Assembly: GCA_034433695.1 (NCBI GenBank)
Contig: DAOUAK010000106.1
Location: 1 to 47,845, forward strand
Source: JASFBA01 sp034433695
GTDB lineage: Bacteria > Chloroflexota > Chloroflexia > DTKN01
DNA: 47,845 nt
Direction: 5' to 3'
In this document: one piece after another, positions 1 to 8,121 of the stretch
Numbering within the stretch: position 1 is the first letter of the stretch
Layout: every line of letters begins with the position of its first letter
Notes under the pieces: generated by a model
The model's input: only the letters and a program-made list of their open reading frames with translations
Told to the model about the DNA's origin: nothing
Database searches by the model: none
Translations under genes and position numbers: made by a program

Positions 1-230
1 GGGCGCTGTCGCGCCCACTGTCGGCCTGCGCCGACGGGCCAGGGTTCGGCCCGCCGGCCGAAACCGGGGATGCCCCAAGGGGGATGCGCGAGGCCGCGCC
101 CCCAAGGGCCGGCCGGCGCTCTAGAGGACGCCTTGTACCCGCAAGGTTCGGCCCGCCGGCCGGAAGCGGGGACGCCCCCAGAGGGGATGCCTGCGGCCGG
201 CCCGCCGGCCGAATTCCGTGGGAGATGCGG
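1..230. repeat. Non-coding direct repeats and tandem hairpins
   Basis: No gene is supported here. Two perfect small hairpins with 6-bp stems and 4-base loops sit at 1-16 (GGGCGC/GCGCCC) and 20-35 (GTCGGC/GCCGAC). A unit starting GGTTCGGCCCGCCGGCCG lies at about 43-97 and recurs at about 145-200, roughly 102 bases later, with most positions matching. A third partial copy (CGGCCCGCCGGCC) is at about 196-210. Each unit contains its own inverted repeat. The block may continue to the left of the window. It lies just downstream of the DUF2207-like gene, so one hairpin could act as its terminator, but no T-tract is present. Confidence 0.55.
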
Positions 231-263
231 AACAAAGACGAATTGCGCTCCCTCTATGCCCGT

Positions 264-1901
264 TCACCGGCCGCCGCCGGCGCAGGCACAGGCACAGCCC
301 GCGCAGGCACAGGCGCAGGCACAGGCGCAGCCTCCCGACCTGCTTCCTCCCCGGAAAGTACCGCTATAGGAAGGACGGGGCGGCGGGTTGGTCACCTCCG
401 TGACCCGGCCGGTGAAGCCGGTGACGCTGCGGACGATCCGGGCGGCCGTATCGGAGACACCTCGCACAACCCTGGCGGCAAAGTCGGCTCCGGGGACGGT
501 TACCGGGCCGGCCACGGGAGTCCTGCCGGACGGAAAAGCCCAGGGACGGTAATGCCCCCACCAGGTCGGAACGTACACCGGCTCATCACGGAAGGTACGT
601 TCGGTGCGCCGCTCGAAATCTTCGTCCAGCAGGGTCCATTCCAATCCCTCGTCGAACAGACGGCTGCGCACCTCGGGCGTCTGTGCCGCTTCTACCTGCT
701 CCCAGGCCCGCCGGATGATGTCGCGGTAGTAGGCTGCCGTCTCTTTCCGGCTGAAGCCCTTCATCTTGTTGTTGACCTCTTTGACCAGATCGATCATCAT
801 GCTGCGAAGTTTGTCCTCCTGAAGCACCCCGCGAGCGTCCACGGCCTCCAGAAAACCTTTCTCATACGGGTGCAGGTTCTCCGGTAGCGACGGGTTCACC
901 TGCAGGCGTAGCGGCTGATCCTCCAGCACGGTCAGCGCTCTCTTCTTCAGGAGACCGAAGAGGATCATCGTCATCACCCTGTTGAGAGGCGTCTCCAGGA
1001 TGATGGCTGCCTCCACCGCCGTCAGGCCGCGCTTGATGCCCACGCCCTCTACCTTCATCTCCGGGGGCAGGTAGGCCATTCGTCTGCGACTCTGGGCCCG
1101 ATAACTGAGCACGACGATACCCACGATCAGGGCAAAGATGAGGACAAGGGGGTGGGTGAGGAAACGTCCCACCGCTTCCAGTGCCTTGAGGATAGGCGAG
1201 GGGGCTTTTTGAATCGCCGACGCGTCCACATAAGACCGAGGGAAAGAAGCCCCGAAGATATACTGCCGGTCCGGATAGGCGGCCGGGTTTGTCCAGCAAT
1301 AGACGATTCGGCCTTCCTCGATATAAGCCTCCGGCTGCTCCTGAGGCCAGCCGGGAGGGCTGGCATGCCAGCGCGGCTCCTCCGGTTGCACGCCGGGCGG
1401 CAGGTGGAAACACACGGTCAGGTCGGTGAAACCGTAGACCAGGTCGCCGTCGAACCAGGTGGGGGAAAACTGGACGCTGGCATAGTTGGGGTCCCGGCTG
1501 TCTTCATACACCATCTTCCCCACGCGCTCCACCCATACTTGTACGGTGCCGCTCTGACCGGGGAGGATGGCCCAGATTCCCAGGTAGATGGCCACGCCGG
1601 GCTGGACGTAGGGCGAGGGTTCGATTCGGAAGGCGGTTTTTCCCTTGACCTCGGCCCGGATGTCGGCAAGGTCGTAGTCTTCGCCGGGCAACCCCACATC
1701 CACGACGTCGATGGGGATGGCCCCGGAATCGCAGGAGAAGGTGAAGGCATAGGCCAGGCGGAGCGTGCCATCCCGGTTGATCCAGACGTCCACCTTCTCA
1801 CGATCCAGGGTGAAGGAATAGGTCTGGGCCCGGGCGGTGCCGGCCGGAGACAGAAGAAAAACGAGTGCTACCAGCAAGAGGACGGTCCGCCACATGCGCA
1901 T
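264..1901 (-). CDS. DUF2207-like membrane protein with Cys-Ala-rich tail
   Basis: The 545-residue protein has a cleavable signal peptide (about residues 1-25, ending GTARA) and an extracytoplasmic N-terminal domain (about 26-235). A transmembrane helix at about 248-268 (LVLIFALIVGIVVLSY) follows, then a cytoplasmic region. This order matches predicted membrane proteins of the DUF2207 (YciQ-like) family, whose function is not established. The extreme C-terminus alternates Cys and Ala (CACACACACA, then CACACA) and ends GGGR; many family members have a Gly-rich low-complexity tail here instead. The start is supported by GGAGGA five bases before the ATG. It lies 30 bases downstream of the zinc-ribbon membrane protein gene and is probably co-transcribed with it. 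The family assignment is by overall architecture. Confidence 0.7.
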   Translation of the reverse strand: MRMWRTVLLLVALVFLLSPAGTARAQTYSFTLDREKVDVWINRDGTLRLAYAFTFSCDSGAIPIDVVDVGLPGEDYDLADIRAEVKGKTAFRIEPSPYVQPGVAIYLGIWAILPGQSGTVQVWVERVGKMVYEDSRDPNYASVQFSPTWFDGDLVYGFTDLTVCFHLPPGVQPEEPRWHASPPGWPQEQPEAYIEEGRIVYCWTNPAAYPDRQYIFGASFPRSYVDASAIQKAPSPILKALEAVGRFLTHPLVLIFALIVGIVVLSYRAQSRRRMAYLPPEMKVEGVGIKRGLTAVEAAIILETPLNRVMTMILFGLLKKRALTVLEDQPLRLQVNPSLPENLHPYEKGFLEAVDARGVLQEDKLRSMMIDLVKEVNNKMKGFSRKETAAYYRDIIRRAWEQVEAAQTPEVRSRLFDEGLEWTLLDEDFERRTERTFRDEPVYVPTWWGHYRPWAFPSGRTPVAGPVTVPGADFAARVVRGVSDTAARIVRSVTGFTGRVTEVTNPPPRPSYSGTFRGGSRSGGCACACACACAGCACACAGGGR

Positions 1902-1931
1902 CGCATTCCTCCGAAGCCCGGTGAATCCGGC

Positions 1932-2297
1932 TCACCACTTGGGCTCTTCGACCACCTGGTAGGTGGAGCCGCAGTACGGGCAGGTAACCAGGATGGCCCC
2001 CTCCTTGACCGCGATGCTCTCTTTATCCAGGTCGGCCCCGCAATTTTTGCACTTGAGTTTCTCCATGCTCACCTGGCCGCTGAGGTCGATCTTCTGGACG
2101 ATTTGCCGGGGTGCCTCCGGCACCCGGATGCGGGCCAGGACCACGATGAGCACCAGGCCGATGAGCACGGCCACACCCCCGTAAATTTTCCAGACGGGGC
2201 TTCCGTACTCCGGGCTGAGGCCGGCCAGGAAGAGAAAGACCCCGGCAAAGATGAGGATGCCGGCGACAACGTAGCCGATCGTTTTTCCCGTGGACAT
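1932..2297 (-). CDS. Small two-TM protein with C-terminal zinc ribbon
   Basis: This 121-residue protein has two membrane helices (about residues 7-26 and 38-59), a short linker, and a cytoplasmic zinc-ribbon-like module with the pairs CKNC and CPYC. The function is unknown; such proteins are typical small accessory membrane proteins in Chloroflexota, and the ribbon suggests a metal-stabilised interaction surface. The start has AAGGAG upstream of the ATG. It is the first of a likely pair with the DUF2207-like gene 30 bases downstream, so the two may act together in the membrane. It ends EEPKW with no further domain. Confidence 0.75.
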   Translation of the reverse strand: MSTGKTIGYVVAGILIFAGVFLFLAGLSPEYGSPVWKIYGGVAVLIGLVLIVVLARIRVPEAPRQIVQKIDLSGQVSMEKLKCKNCGADLDKESIAVKEGAILVTCPYCGSTYQVVEEPKW

Positions 2298-2384
2298 CTT
2301 TTTTCTCCTTAAGCGCGGAGAATGTGCCGGATCACATCGAGAAACCTGTTCTGCTCGTCTCCAGGCACAAGAACAGACCGGAGG

Positions 2385-3038
2385 TCATGCTTTCCTCCAG
2401 ACAACGACGCTTTCCCGCACGGGCAATCTGCCATAACGAGCCATCTGCTGGCTGGAGTTGCCTTTAAACCGACAGATCAGGATCGCCTCTACCTGCAACC
2501 CCATCTCCTCGGCCATACGGCAAAGGATCAGGTCAACGGGTATCATTTCCCCCTCAAACCGCACGTTGTCCACGACCATGGCTACCCGTCCTCGGGGAGC
2601 AAGCACGCGAGAAAGTCCTCGGATGACGGCGGCCATGTCGGCAAAGTAGCCCCGAATCATGTCGGGAATTTTGGAGTTATTAAGGTTCTTCTGGGCCAGG
2701 CAGTCCAGCACTTCCCGGATGGCCGGGGATGCGGGGCCATCGTGTCCATCCACCCTGGATTCGATATGGGAGCGAAGGAGACTGTGGCGCAGATTCCGGA
2801 GTTCCTGAAAGTCCCTTACAAAGCCGAAGCAGAGTTCGAAACAATAACTATAATCATACCGGAGAGAAAAGGCTTCCTTGAAGCGATAGAGGCGGAGAAG
2901 TGGCAACCACCTGTTGGGCACGTAGGTAACCCAGGGGCCCAGGTGAAGAGCCTCCTGTAAGAAGGTCCTGTACTCGTGCTCTAAACGCGCCCGCTCGGTC
3001 GTTACCAGTCCTATCTCCGAGACCTGCATGGCCGACAT
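2385..3038 (-). CDS. Degenerate DNA methyltransferase, apparently internally deleted
   Basis: The C-terminal half (about residues 65-217) resembles the end of class I N4/N6-type DNA methyltransferases: RYDY followed by FELCFGFVRDF, then IPDMIRGYFADM, a NVRFEGEMIPVDLIL strand-helix segment, and the terminal KGNSSQQMxRYGRxPVRES motif. The first 60 residues resemble the family's N-terminus (VTYVPNRWLPL, then FKEAF). The segment that should lie between them, with the SAM-binding glycine motif and the catalytic (S/D/N)PPY motif, is absent, and FS runs straight into LRYDY. It is therefore probably catalytically dead, despite an open frame and a good ribosome site (GGAGGTG, then ATG at 3038). I prefer this start to the ATG 14 codons upstream. 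The local sequence is AT-richer than its neighbours. The comparison is from memory of the family, not an alignment. Confidence 0.55.
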   Translation of the reverse strand: MSAMQVSEIGLVTTERARLEHEYRTFLQEALHLGPWVTYVPNRWLPLLRLYRFKEAFSLRYDYSYCFELCFGFVRDFQELRNLRHSLLRSHIESRVDGHDGPASPAIREVLDCLAQKNLNNSKIPDMIRGYFADMAAVIRGLSRVLAPRGRVAMVVDNVRFEGEMIPVDLILCRMAEEMGLQVEAILICRFKGNSSQQMARYGRLPVRESVVVWRKA

Positions 3039-3240
3039 TCTACACCTCCTCTCCTCCCCAAGGGGACACCCGGTAGCCACCTCTCCTGTCCTTCCCTCGA
3101 ATTTTACCTAAAGTAACAGGGTTGCGATTAAATTTTAGCACACTGTGCCTTTGTGGTCAAATTGAACCTCAAGCCGGAGGATGTGTCTCTCTGAGCAACC
3201 ACCATTCGCCTCCTGCGGCGGGCTTCGGCCGGCCAAAAAG

Positions 3241-3268
3241 TTGCTACTTCCGCCAAAAGAGGTAGAAT
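3241..3268 (+). promoter_or_regulatory. Candidate sigma70-type promoter for purB
   Basis: TTGCTA at 3241-3246 and TAGAAT at 3263-3268 are separated by 16 bases, about 58 bases before the preferred purB start. Confidence 0.4.
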
Positions 3269-3325
3269 AACAGGGTAGAGACGGCGGTTGGAGCAAAGCC
3301 GATGAAGATAACCCGGAGGTGGTCC

Positions 3326-4729
3326 ATGTTTACCCACGAGACCTTCCTTTCCCCCTTCACCTGGCGCTACGGAAGCGAGGAGATGCGCCGGGTCTGGTCG
3401 GAAGAGCACCGCCGGCGGCTGATGCGCCGGGTCTGGGTGGCGCTGGCCCGGGCCCAGGCCGAGGCCGGCCTGCTCCGCCCGGAACAGGTAGCCGACCTGG
3501 AAGCCCACCAGGACGACATTGATCTCCGGCGTGCCGCCGAGATCGAACGGCGCGTCCGCCACGATGTGGTGGCCGAACTGCGCACCTTTGCCGAACAGTC
3601 TCCTCTGGGCGGCCCCGTCCTGCACCTGGGGGCCACCAGCGCCGACATCACCGATAACGCCGACGTCCTGCGTCTGCGTCAGGCGCTCGAGATCCTCCTC
3701 CATCGTCTGGCCGAACTTCTCTCGGCCCTGGCCGACCTGATCGAAACCCGCGCCGAACAGCCTTGCCTGGCCTGGACTCACCTCCAGCCGGCCGAACCCA
3801 CCACCGTCGGCTACCGCCTGGCCCTCTACGCCCAGGACCTCCTGGCCGATTACCGTGACCTCCTGAACCTCCACCGGAACATTCGCGGCAAGGGCCTCAA
3901 AGGGGCCGTGGGCACTTCCGCTGCCTTTGCCTATCTCCTAGAGGGAAGCCCGCTGACGGCGGACGCCCTGGAGGAACGCTTTACGGCCCTCCTGGGCCTG
4001 GAGGCCTTTCCCATCGCCGGCCAGACTTACCCCCGACGCCAGGATTACCAGGTCCTCTGCGCCCTGGCCTCCCTGGGAGCCTCCCTCTACAAGTTTGCCT
4101 TCGACCTGCGCTTCCTGCAATCCCCTCCGGTGGGCGAATGGAGTGAGCCGTTCACCGCCGAACAGGTCGGTTCCTCGGCCATGCCCTTCAAGCGCAATCC
4201 CGTCAATGCGGAGAAAGTGGACAGCCTGGCCCGCCTCCTGGCCGCCCTCCCCCGGGTCGGTTGGGATAACACTGCCCACTCCCTTCTGGAACGTACCCTG
4301 GACGATTCGGCCAACCGCCGCGAAATCTTCCCCCTCGCCTTTCTGGCCGCCGACGAACTCCTCCTCACCGCCATCCCCCTGGTCCGGGAACTCCACTTCA
4401 ACGATGCGGCCATCGCCGCCAACCTGGCCCGCTATGGCGCCTTTGCCGCTACCGAGCGTCTCCTTGCGGAACTGGTGCGGGCCGGAGCCGACCGCCAGGC
4501 CATGCACGAACACCTCCGCCGGCACAGTATGGCCGCCTGGGAGGAAGTGCAGGCCGGCCGGCCGAACCCCCTTCCCCAGCGTATCCTGGCCGACCCGCAG
4601 GTGCGACGCTACCTCCCGGAAGAGCGCCTCCACGCCCTCTTCGACATCTCCGGCCACCTGGGCCTGGCCCCGCAACGGGCGCGGGAGATGGCACAGAAAG
4701 TGAGGGAGACCGTCCGAGGACAGGAATAA
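3326..4729 (+). CDS. purB: Adenylosuccinate lyase
   Basis: This fumarase/aspartase-superfamily lyase cleaves adenylosuccinate to AMP and fumarate, and SAICAR to AICAR and fumarate, in purine synthesis. The superfamily signature GSSAMPFKRNP is intact. The segment LGATSADITDNAD matches the conserved TSxDxxDN region, and THLQPAEPTTVGYR holds the catalytic His region. The length of 467 residues is normal. I use the ATG at 3326 because GGAGGTGG ends 3 bases before it; the upstream ATG at 3302 has no such site and would add eight residues. The gene stands alone on the plus strand and converges on the pyrophosphatase gene 22 bases downstream. Argininosuccinate lyase is less likely because the MPFKRNP form is typical of PurB. 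Confidence 0.88.
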   Translation: MFTHETFLSPFTWRYGSEEMRRVWSEEHRRRLMRRVWVALARAQAEAGLLRPEQVADLEAHQDDIDLRRAAEIERRVRHDVVAELRTFAEQSPLGGPVLHLGATSADITDNADVLRLRQALEILLHRLAELLSALADLIETRAEQPCLAWTHLQPAEPTTVGYRLALYAQDLLADYRDLLNLHRNIRGKGLKGAVGTSAAFAYLLEGSPLTADALEERFTALLGLEAFPIAGQTYPRRQDYQVLCALASLGASLYKFAFDLRFLQSPPVGEWSEPFTAEQVGSSAMPFKRNPVNAEKVDSLARLLAALPRVGWDNTAHSLLERTLDDSANRREIFPLAFLAADELLLTAIPLVRELHFNDAAIAANLARYGAFAATERLLAELVRAGADRQAMHEHLRRHSMAAWEEVQAGRPNPLPQRILADPQVRRYLPEERLHALFDISGHLGLAPQRAREMAQKVRETVRGQE

Positions 4730-4751
4730 AGGCCGGCCGGTCGCGGCCCGT

Positions 4752-6791
4752 CTATCTGAGCATCCCCGCCATCAGAAGCGCCGTCATCCCGATCAACTTC
4801 ATGAAGATCAGCAGGGCTGGCCCGGCCACGTCCTTCATCGGGTCGCCCACCGTGTCACCGATCACCGCCGCCTGATGCTCCGGGGTTCCTTTGTGTCCGC
4901 CGGCCTCGATAATCTTCTTGGCATTGTCAAAAGCCGTGCCGGTATTGTTGAAAAAGGGCCCCAGGAGGGCCGCGCCAGCCACCGCTCCGATGAGAAGCGC
5001 CCCCAGTGCCCACGGACCGAAGGCGTACCCGACCGCCACCGGCACGGCCACGGCGACCAGCCCCGGAAGCACCATCTCCTTCAGGGCGTTCCGGGTGGCG
5101 ATGTCCACGCAGGCGGCATAGTCCGGACGAGCCGTCCCCTCCAGAATTCCCCGTATCGTGCGGAACTGTCGCCGCACCTCGTCCACCATCTTCAGCGCCG
5201 TTCGGGCGGTGGAGCCGATAACCAGGGAGGAAATGAGATAGGGCAGGGCAATGCCCACGAAGAAGAGGGCCGGCACAAAGGGCGTGGAAAAATCGAGGAC
5301 GGAGATCCCGATCTGCTGGAAGAAGGTGGCAAAGAGGACAAAGGAGGTCACCGTTCCCGAGGCCATGGCGTAGGCCTTGGTCGTCGCCTTCATCGTGTTG
5401 CCCACGGCATCCAGCGCCGCCAGCGGCTGCACGACTTCCTCGCCGGCCCTGGACATCTCGGCGATGCCGGCGGCGTTGTCGGTGACCGGGCCAAAGGCGT
5501 CGGCGGTCATGATGTAGCCGATGAGGAGGTCGGTGCCGATGTTGACTCCGATGACGGCCAGGAGGGAGCCCCTGGAGACGAGGTAGGCCAGGGTGACGGA
5601 AACGATGATCATGGCGATGGAGGCCAGCGGGCTTTGGAGCCCATAGCCCAGCCCGGTGATGAGGTTCAGCGCCGCCCCTCGCGCCGAAGCCTCGGCGATC
5701 TTTTTCACCGGCCGGCCGTGAACCCCGGCATAATAGCGGGTGAAGATGCTGGCCACCAGCATCGTGGCGATGCCCAGGAAACATCCCAGGAAGATGCTGA
5801 GGTCGTGGAGAAGGAACTCGCCCAGGAGGAAAGAACCGAAAAGCGCCAGCACGGTGGTCACCGCCATGCCCAGGGTAAAGGCATTCTCCGGGCTGACCTT
5901 CCGAAGCCAGCGCATGGAAAAGACCCCGACCAGCGAGGAGAGCAGTCCGGTGGATTGCAGAAGATAGGGGAAAAAGGGGGTTTGGGGTCCGTAACGCTCG
6001 ACGTATCGGAGAGAGACGAGGGTGCCGGTGATAACGTCATCGGAGAAACTTTCAAAGAGGTCGGCGCCTCGGCCGGCACAGTCGCCGACGTTATCTCCTA
6101 CCAGGTCGGCGATCACGGCCGGGTTGCGGGGGTCATCCTCGGGGATGTTCTTCTCCACCTTCCCCACCAGGTCGGCTCCGACATCGGCCGACTTGGTATA
6201 GATGCCTCCCCCGATCTGGGCAAAGAGCGCCGCCAGGCTGGCCCCGAAACCGAAGCCGACCATCGGGGCCGGGTCCCGGAAAAAAAGGTAGAGCAGGGAA
6301 AGAATAAGGAGGCTGAAGCCGATGATGGAAAAGCCCATCACCGAACCGCCGGCGATGGCCGTGCGGAAGGCTTCCCGGGGGGAACGGAGGGCATCCTCGG
6401 CCGTCTTGACGTTGGCCCGGACGGCGGCGTTCATCCCCAGGAGGGCAGTGGTCAGCGAGGTAATCACGCCCAGGACAAAGGTCAACGCGGTCCAGGGGCC
6501 CTGGAGCAGGCCGATAGCCAGGGCCAAAAAGGGGACGACCAGGAGGATGGTGCAGAACTGGCGGGTCAGATAGGTCCGCACCCCCACGGCGATATAGCCG
6601 GCGATCTCGCGCATCCGGGGATAACGCCGCAGGGTTGAGGTGTGTTCCTTGCCCCGAACGACGGAAACTTCCCGGGGCAGGGCCGAAGAGCGAACCAGGC
6701 CCAGGTAAATTCCTCCAGCGGCCAGGATGGCCAGCAGCCCGCTGGAGATGGAGACCACAAGGAGAAGCCACGGGGCTTCCGAAGGAGGCAT
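4752..6791 (-). CDS. hppA: Membrane-bound H+-translocating pyrophosphatase (K+-independent type)
   Basis: This 679-residue polytopic pump couples pyrophosphate hydrolysis to proton (or Na+) export. The substrate-binding signature DVGADLVGKVE..IPEDDPRNPAVIADLVGDNVGD is complete, as are TDNAAGIAEM and the C-terminal GDTVGDPMKDVAG. At the residue that sets potassium dependence the sequence reads GNTMKAT (about residue 465). Lys at this site is the hallmark of K+-independent enzymes; K+-dependent ones have Ala. It is the last gene of a seven-gene operon, 9 bases after the TrkA-like gene, with GAGGA before the ATG. Its company of a permease and RCK-type sensors suggests it supplies the proton-motive force for that transporter. 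Cation specificity (H+ versus Na+) is inferred, not shown. Confidence 0.93.
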   Translation of the reverse strand: MPPSEAPWLLLVVSISSGLLAILAAGGIYLGLVRSSALPREVSVVRGKEHTSTLRRYPRMREIAGYIAVGVRTYLTRQFCTILLVVPFLALAIGLLQGPWTALTFVLGVITSLTTALLGMNAAVRANVKTAEDALRSPREAFRTAIAGGSVMGFSIIGFSLLILSLLYLFFRDPAPMVGFGFGASLAALFAQIGGGIYTKSADVGADLVGKVEKNIPEDDPRNPAVIADLVGDNVGDCAGRGADLFESFSDDVITGTLVSLRYVERYGPQTPFFPYLLQSTGLLSSLVGVFSMRWLRKVSPENAFTLGMAVTTVLALFGSFLLGEFLLHDLSIFLGCFLGIATMLVASIFTRYYAGVHGRPVKKIAEASARGAALNLITGLGYGLQSPLASIAMIIVSVTLAYLVSRGSLLAVIGVNIGTDLLIGYIMTADAFGPVTDNAAGIAEMSRAGEEVVQPLAALDAVGNTMKATTKAYAMASGTVTSFVLFATFFQQIGISVLDFSTPFVPALFFVGIALPYLISSLVIGSTARTALKMVDEVRRQFRTIRGILEGTARPDYAACVDIATRNALKEMVLPGLVAVAVPVAVGYAFGPWALGALLIGAVAGAALLGPFFNNTGTAFDNAKKIIEAGGHKGTPEHQAAVIGDTVGDPMKDVAGPALLIFMKLIGMTALLMAGMLR

Positions 6792-6800
6792 CGTCCGTCC

Positions 6801-7460
6801 TCAGCCCAGTAAAATCCGGCGCAGCGTGGCTTCGCTGCGCTCCGAGGTCACCGCAATCACCCGATCTCCGGGCTGGAGCACCGTCTCGCCGTAGGGAATG
6901 ATGGCCTCCTGCCCTCCCCGGATGACCAGGGGAAAGATGCAATCGTCGGGGATACCCAGGTCCTTGAGCGGCCGGCCCAGGGCCGGGGAAGAAGCCGGCA
7001 CCTCCAGTTCCACGAAACTGACCCCCACACCACGCAACCTCAGAAGGTGCACCAGTGTCTCCGTGGGGATGACCTGCTCGATCTGCGAAAGGATCACTTC
7101 CGTGCTGGAGACGGTGACATCGATACCCAGCCTGTGAAAGATTTTCTCGTTTTTGGGGTTATTGATTCGGGCAATGGTCCGGGGAACATGGAAGCGGTGC
7201 TTGGCTACCTGGCAGATCACCAGGTTGTCCTCGTCATCTCCGGTCACGGCGACGACCGCATCGGCCCGGCCCGCTCCGGCCTGTTCCAGGACCGCAACCT
7301 CGCAACCGTCCCCGGCCAGGACCCCGGGGCCCAATTCCTCGTTGAGGATGGCCCAGCGGTGCGGGTCCTTCTCGATCAGCAGAACCTCCTGCCCTTCTTC
7401 CAGAAGCGACCGGGTCAGGTAGTAGCCGACCTTGCCTCCGCCAACCACGACGATGTACAT
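6801..7460 (-). CDS. TrkA-type potassium uptake regulator (RCK domains N and C)
   Basis: The 219-residue cytosolic protein starts with a Rossmann NAD/ATP-binding TrkA-N domain (MYIVVVGGGKVGYYLTRSL, residues 1-120). It ends with a TrkA-C domain (about 140-219, VSFVELEVPASSPALGRPL..LQPGDRVIAV). Such proteins gate K+ transporters in response to nucleotides. I chose the ATG at 7460 because GGGAGG precedes it and the glycine-rich strand begins at residue 3; an ATG 18 codons upstream overlaps the preceding gene. It lies 16 bases after a TrkA-N-only protein. No TrkH/KtrB pore is encoded in the window, so its partner may be the operon's APC permease. Confidence 0.88.
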   Translation of the reverse strand: MYIVVVGGGKVGYYLTRSLLEEGQEVLLIEKDPHRWAILNEELGPGVLAGDGCEVAVLEQAGAGRADAVVAVTGDDEDNLVICQVAKHRFHVPRTIARINNPKNEKIFHRLGIDVTVSSTEVILSQIEQVIPTETLVHLLRLRGVGVSFVELEVPASSPALGRPLKDLGIPDDCIFPLVIRGGQEAIIPYGETVLQPGDRVIAVTSERSEATLRRILLG

Positions 7461-7476
7461 CTTGACCTCCCCTTGA

Positions 7477-7878
7477 TCATCCTTTTCCCAGGATTTCCTC
7501 GATGCGCTCGGCACTCCAGAGGGTGGGGCAGATCGTCTCCAGCCCCAGGGAACGGTAAAATTCTTCCCGCAACGGATCGTACAGCCGGCAGATCACCCGG
7601 GGCACGCCGAAGATTTCCCGGGCTACCTGCGCCGCCATCACGTTGGTATTGTCCCAGTGGGTCACGGCAATCAGGGCCTCGGCCCCCTCGATACCGGCCC
7701 GGCGCAGCACGTCCTCATCAATCCCCGTACCCACGACCGTCCGGCCGGGAAAGTCCTTCCCCAACCGAGCCAAGGCCGTCGAGTCCGGGTCTACGACCGT
7801 AACTTCATGTCCCTGAGAAGCCAGCCGGCGGGCCAGATAGGCCCCCAGCAGCCCACAGCCCAGAATCACGACCTTCAT
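7477..7878 (-). CDS. Stand-alone TrkA-N domain protein
   Basis: This 133-residue protein consists of one Rossmann-fold TrkA-N domain: MKVVILGCGLLGAYLARRL, then the acidic ribose-binding end of strand 2 (VVDPD) and VGTGIDEDVLRRAG. It lacks the TrkA-C ligand domain, so it may dimerise with the full-length TrkA-type protein encoded next to it. Its ATG overlaps the stop codon of the NIL-domain gene (ATGA at 7875-7878), which implies translational coupling. A role in sensing NAD(H) or adenine nucleotides to gate ion uptake is inferred from the family and the operon. Confidence 0.85.
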   Translation of the reverse strand: MKVVILGCGLLGAYLARRLASQGHEVTVVDPDSTALARLGKDFPGRTVVGTGIDEDVLRRAGIEGAEALIAVTHWDNTNVMAAQVAREIFGVPRVICRLYDPLREEFYRSLGLETICPTLWSAERIEEILGKG

Positions 7879-8120
7879 GGCTCCTCCTTGACCTCGCTAA
7901 GCACCTCGATCTGCACTCCCTGGTCCTCCAGCCACTTCAGCCCCTGGAGGACCCGTTCCTGGGCCCCACGCACGGCCAGCACCAGCCAGCCTTCCTGGGG
8001 CGTCACCCGGGCTTCCAGGATATTGGTCTGGACATCGAACTGCCGAATCAGCCGGTAGAGAAGGGGCTGATCCAGAAGGTGCGTGGGATAGGTCAGACGA
8101 ACTCGACGCTCGATCACCAT
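7875..8120 (-). CDS. NIL-domain protein
   Basis: This 81-residue protein (from MVIERRVRLTYP) matches the NIL domain: a ferredoxin-like ACT-type fold carrying the namesake NIL tripeptide (VQTNILEARVTPQEGWLVLAV). The domain is known as the C-terminal regulatory part of methionine ABC ATPases and as an add-on to some ferredoxins, where it is thought to bind small ligands. Here it stands alone between a universal stress protein and a TrkA-N protein, so a ligand-sensing regulatory role is plausible. The start has GGGGAGGAT upstream; an alternative ATG seven codons earlier would overlap the USP gene. Its stop overlaps the next gene's ATG. Confidence 0.78.
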   Translation of the reverse strand: MVIERRVRLTYPTHLLDQPLLYRLIRQFDVQTNILEARVTPQEGWLVLAVRGAQERVLQGLKWLEDQGVQIEVLSEVKEEP

Positions 8121-8121
8121 C

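Noticed and set aside
1..210. CRISPR-like array at the left edge
   Set aside because: The repeated units are long, imperfect and GC-rich, with no uniform spacers and no cas genes nearby.
84..887. Long plus-strand frame opposite the DUF2207-like gene
   Set aside because: It is Arg/Gly/Ala-rich, has no family features, and is antisense to a protein with a signal peptide and membrane helix.
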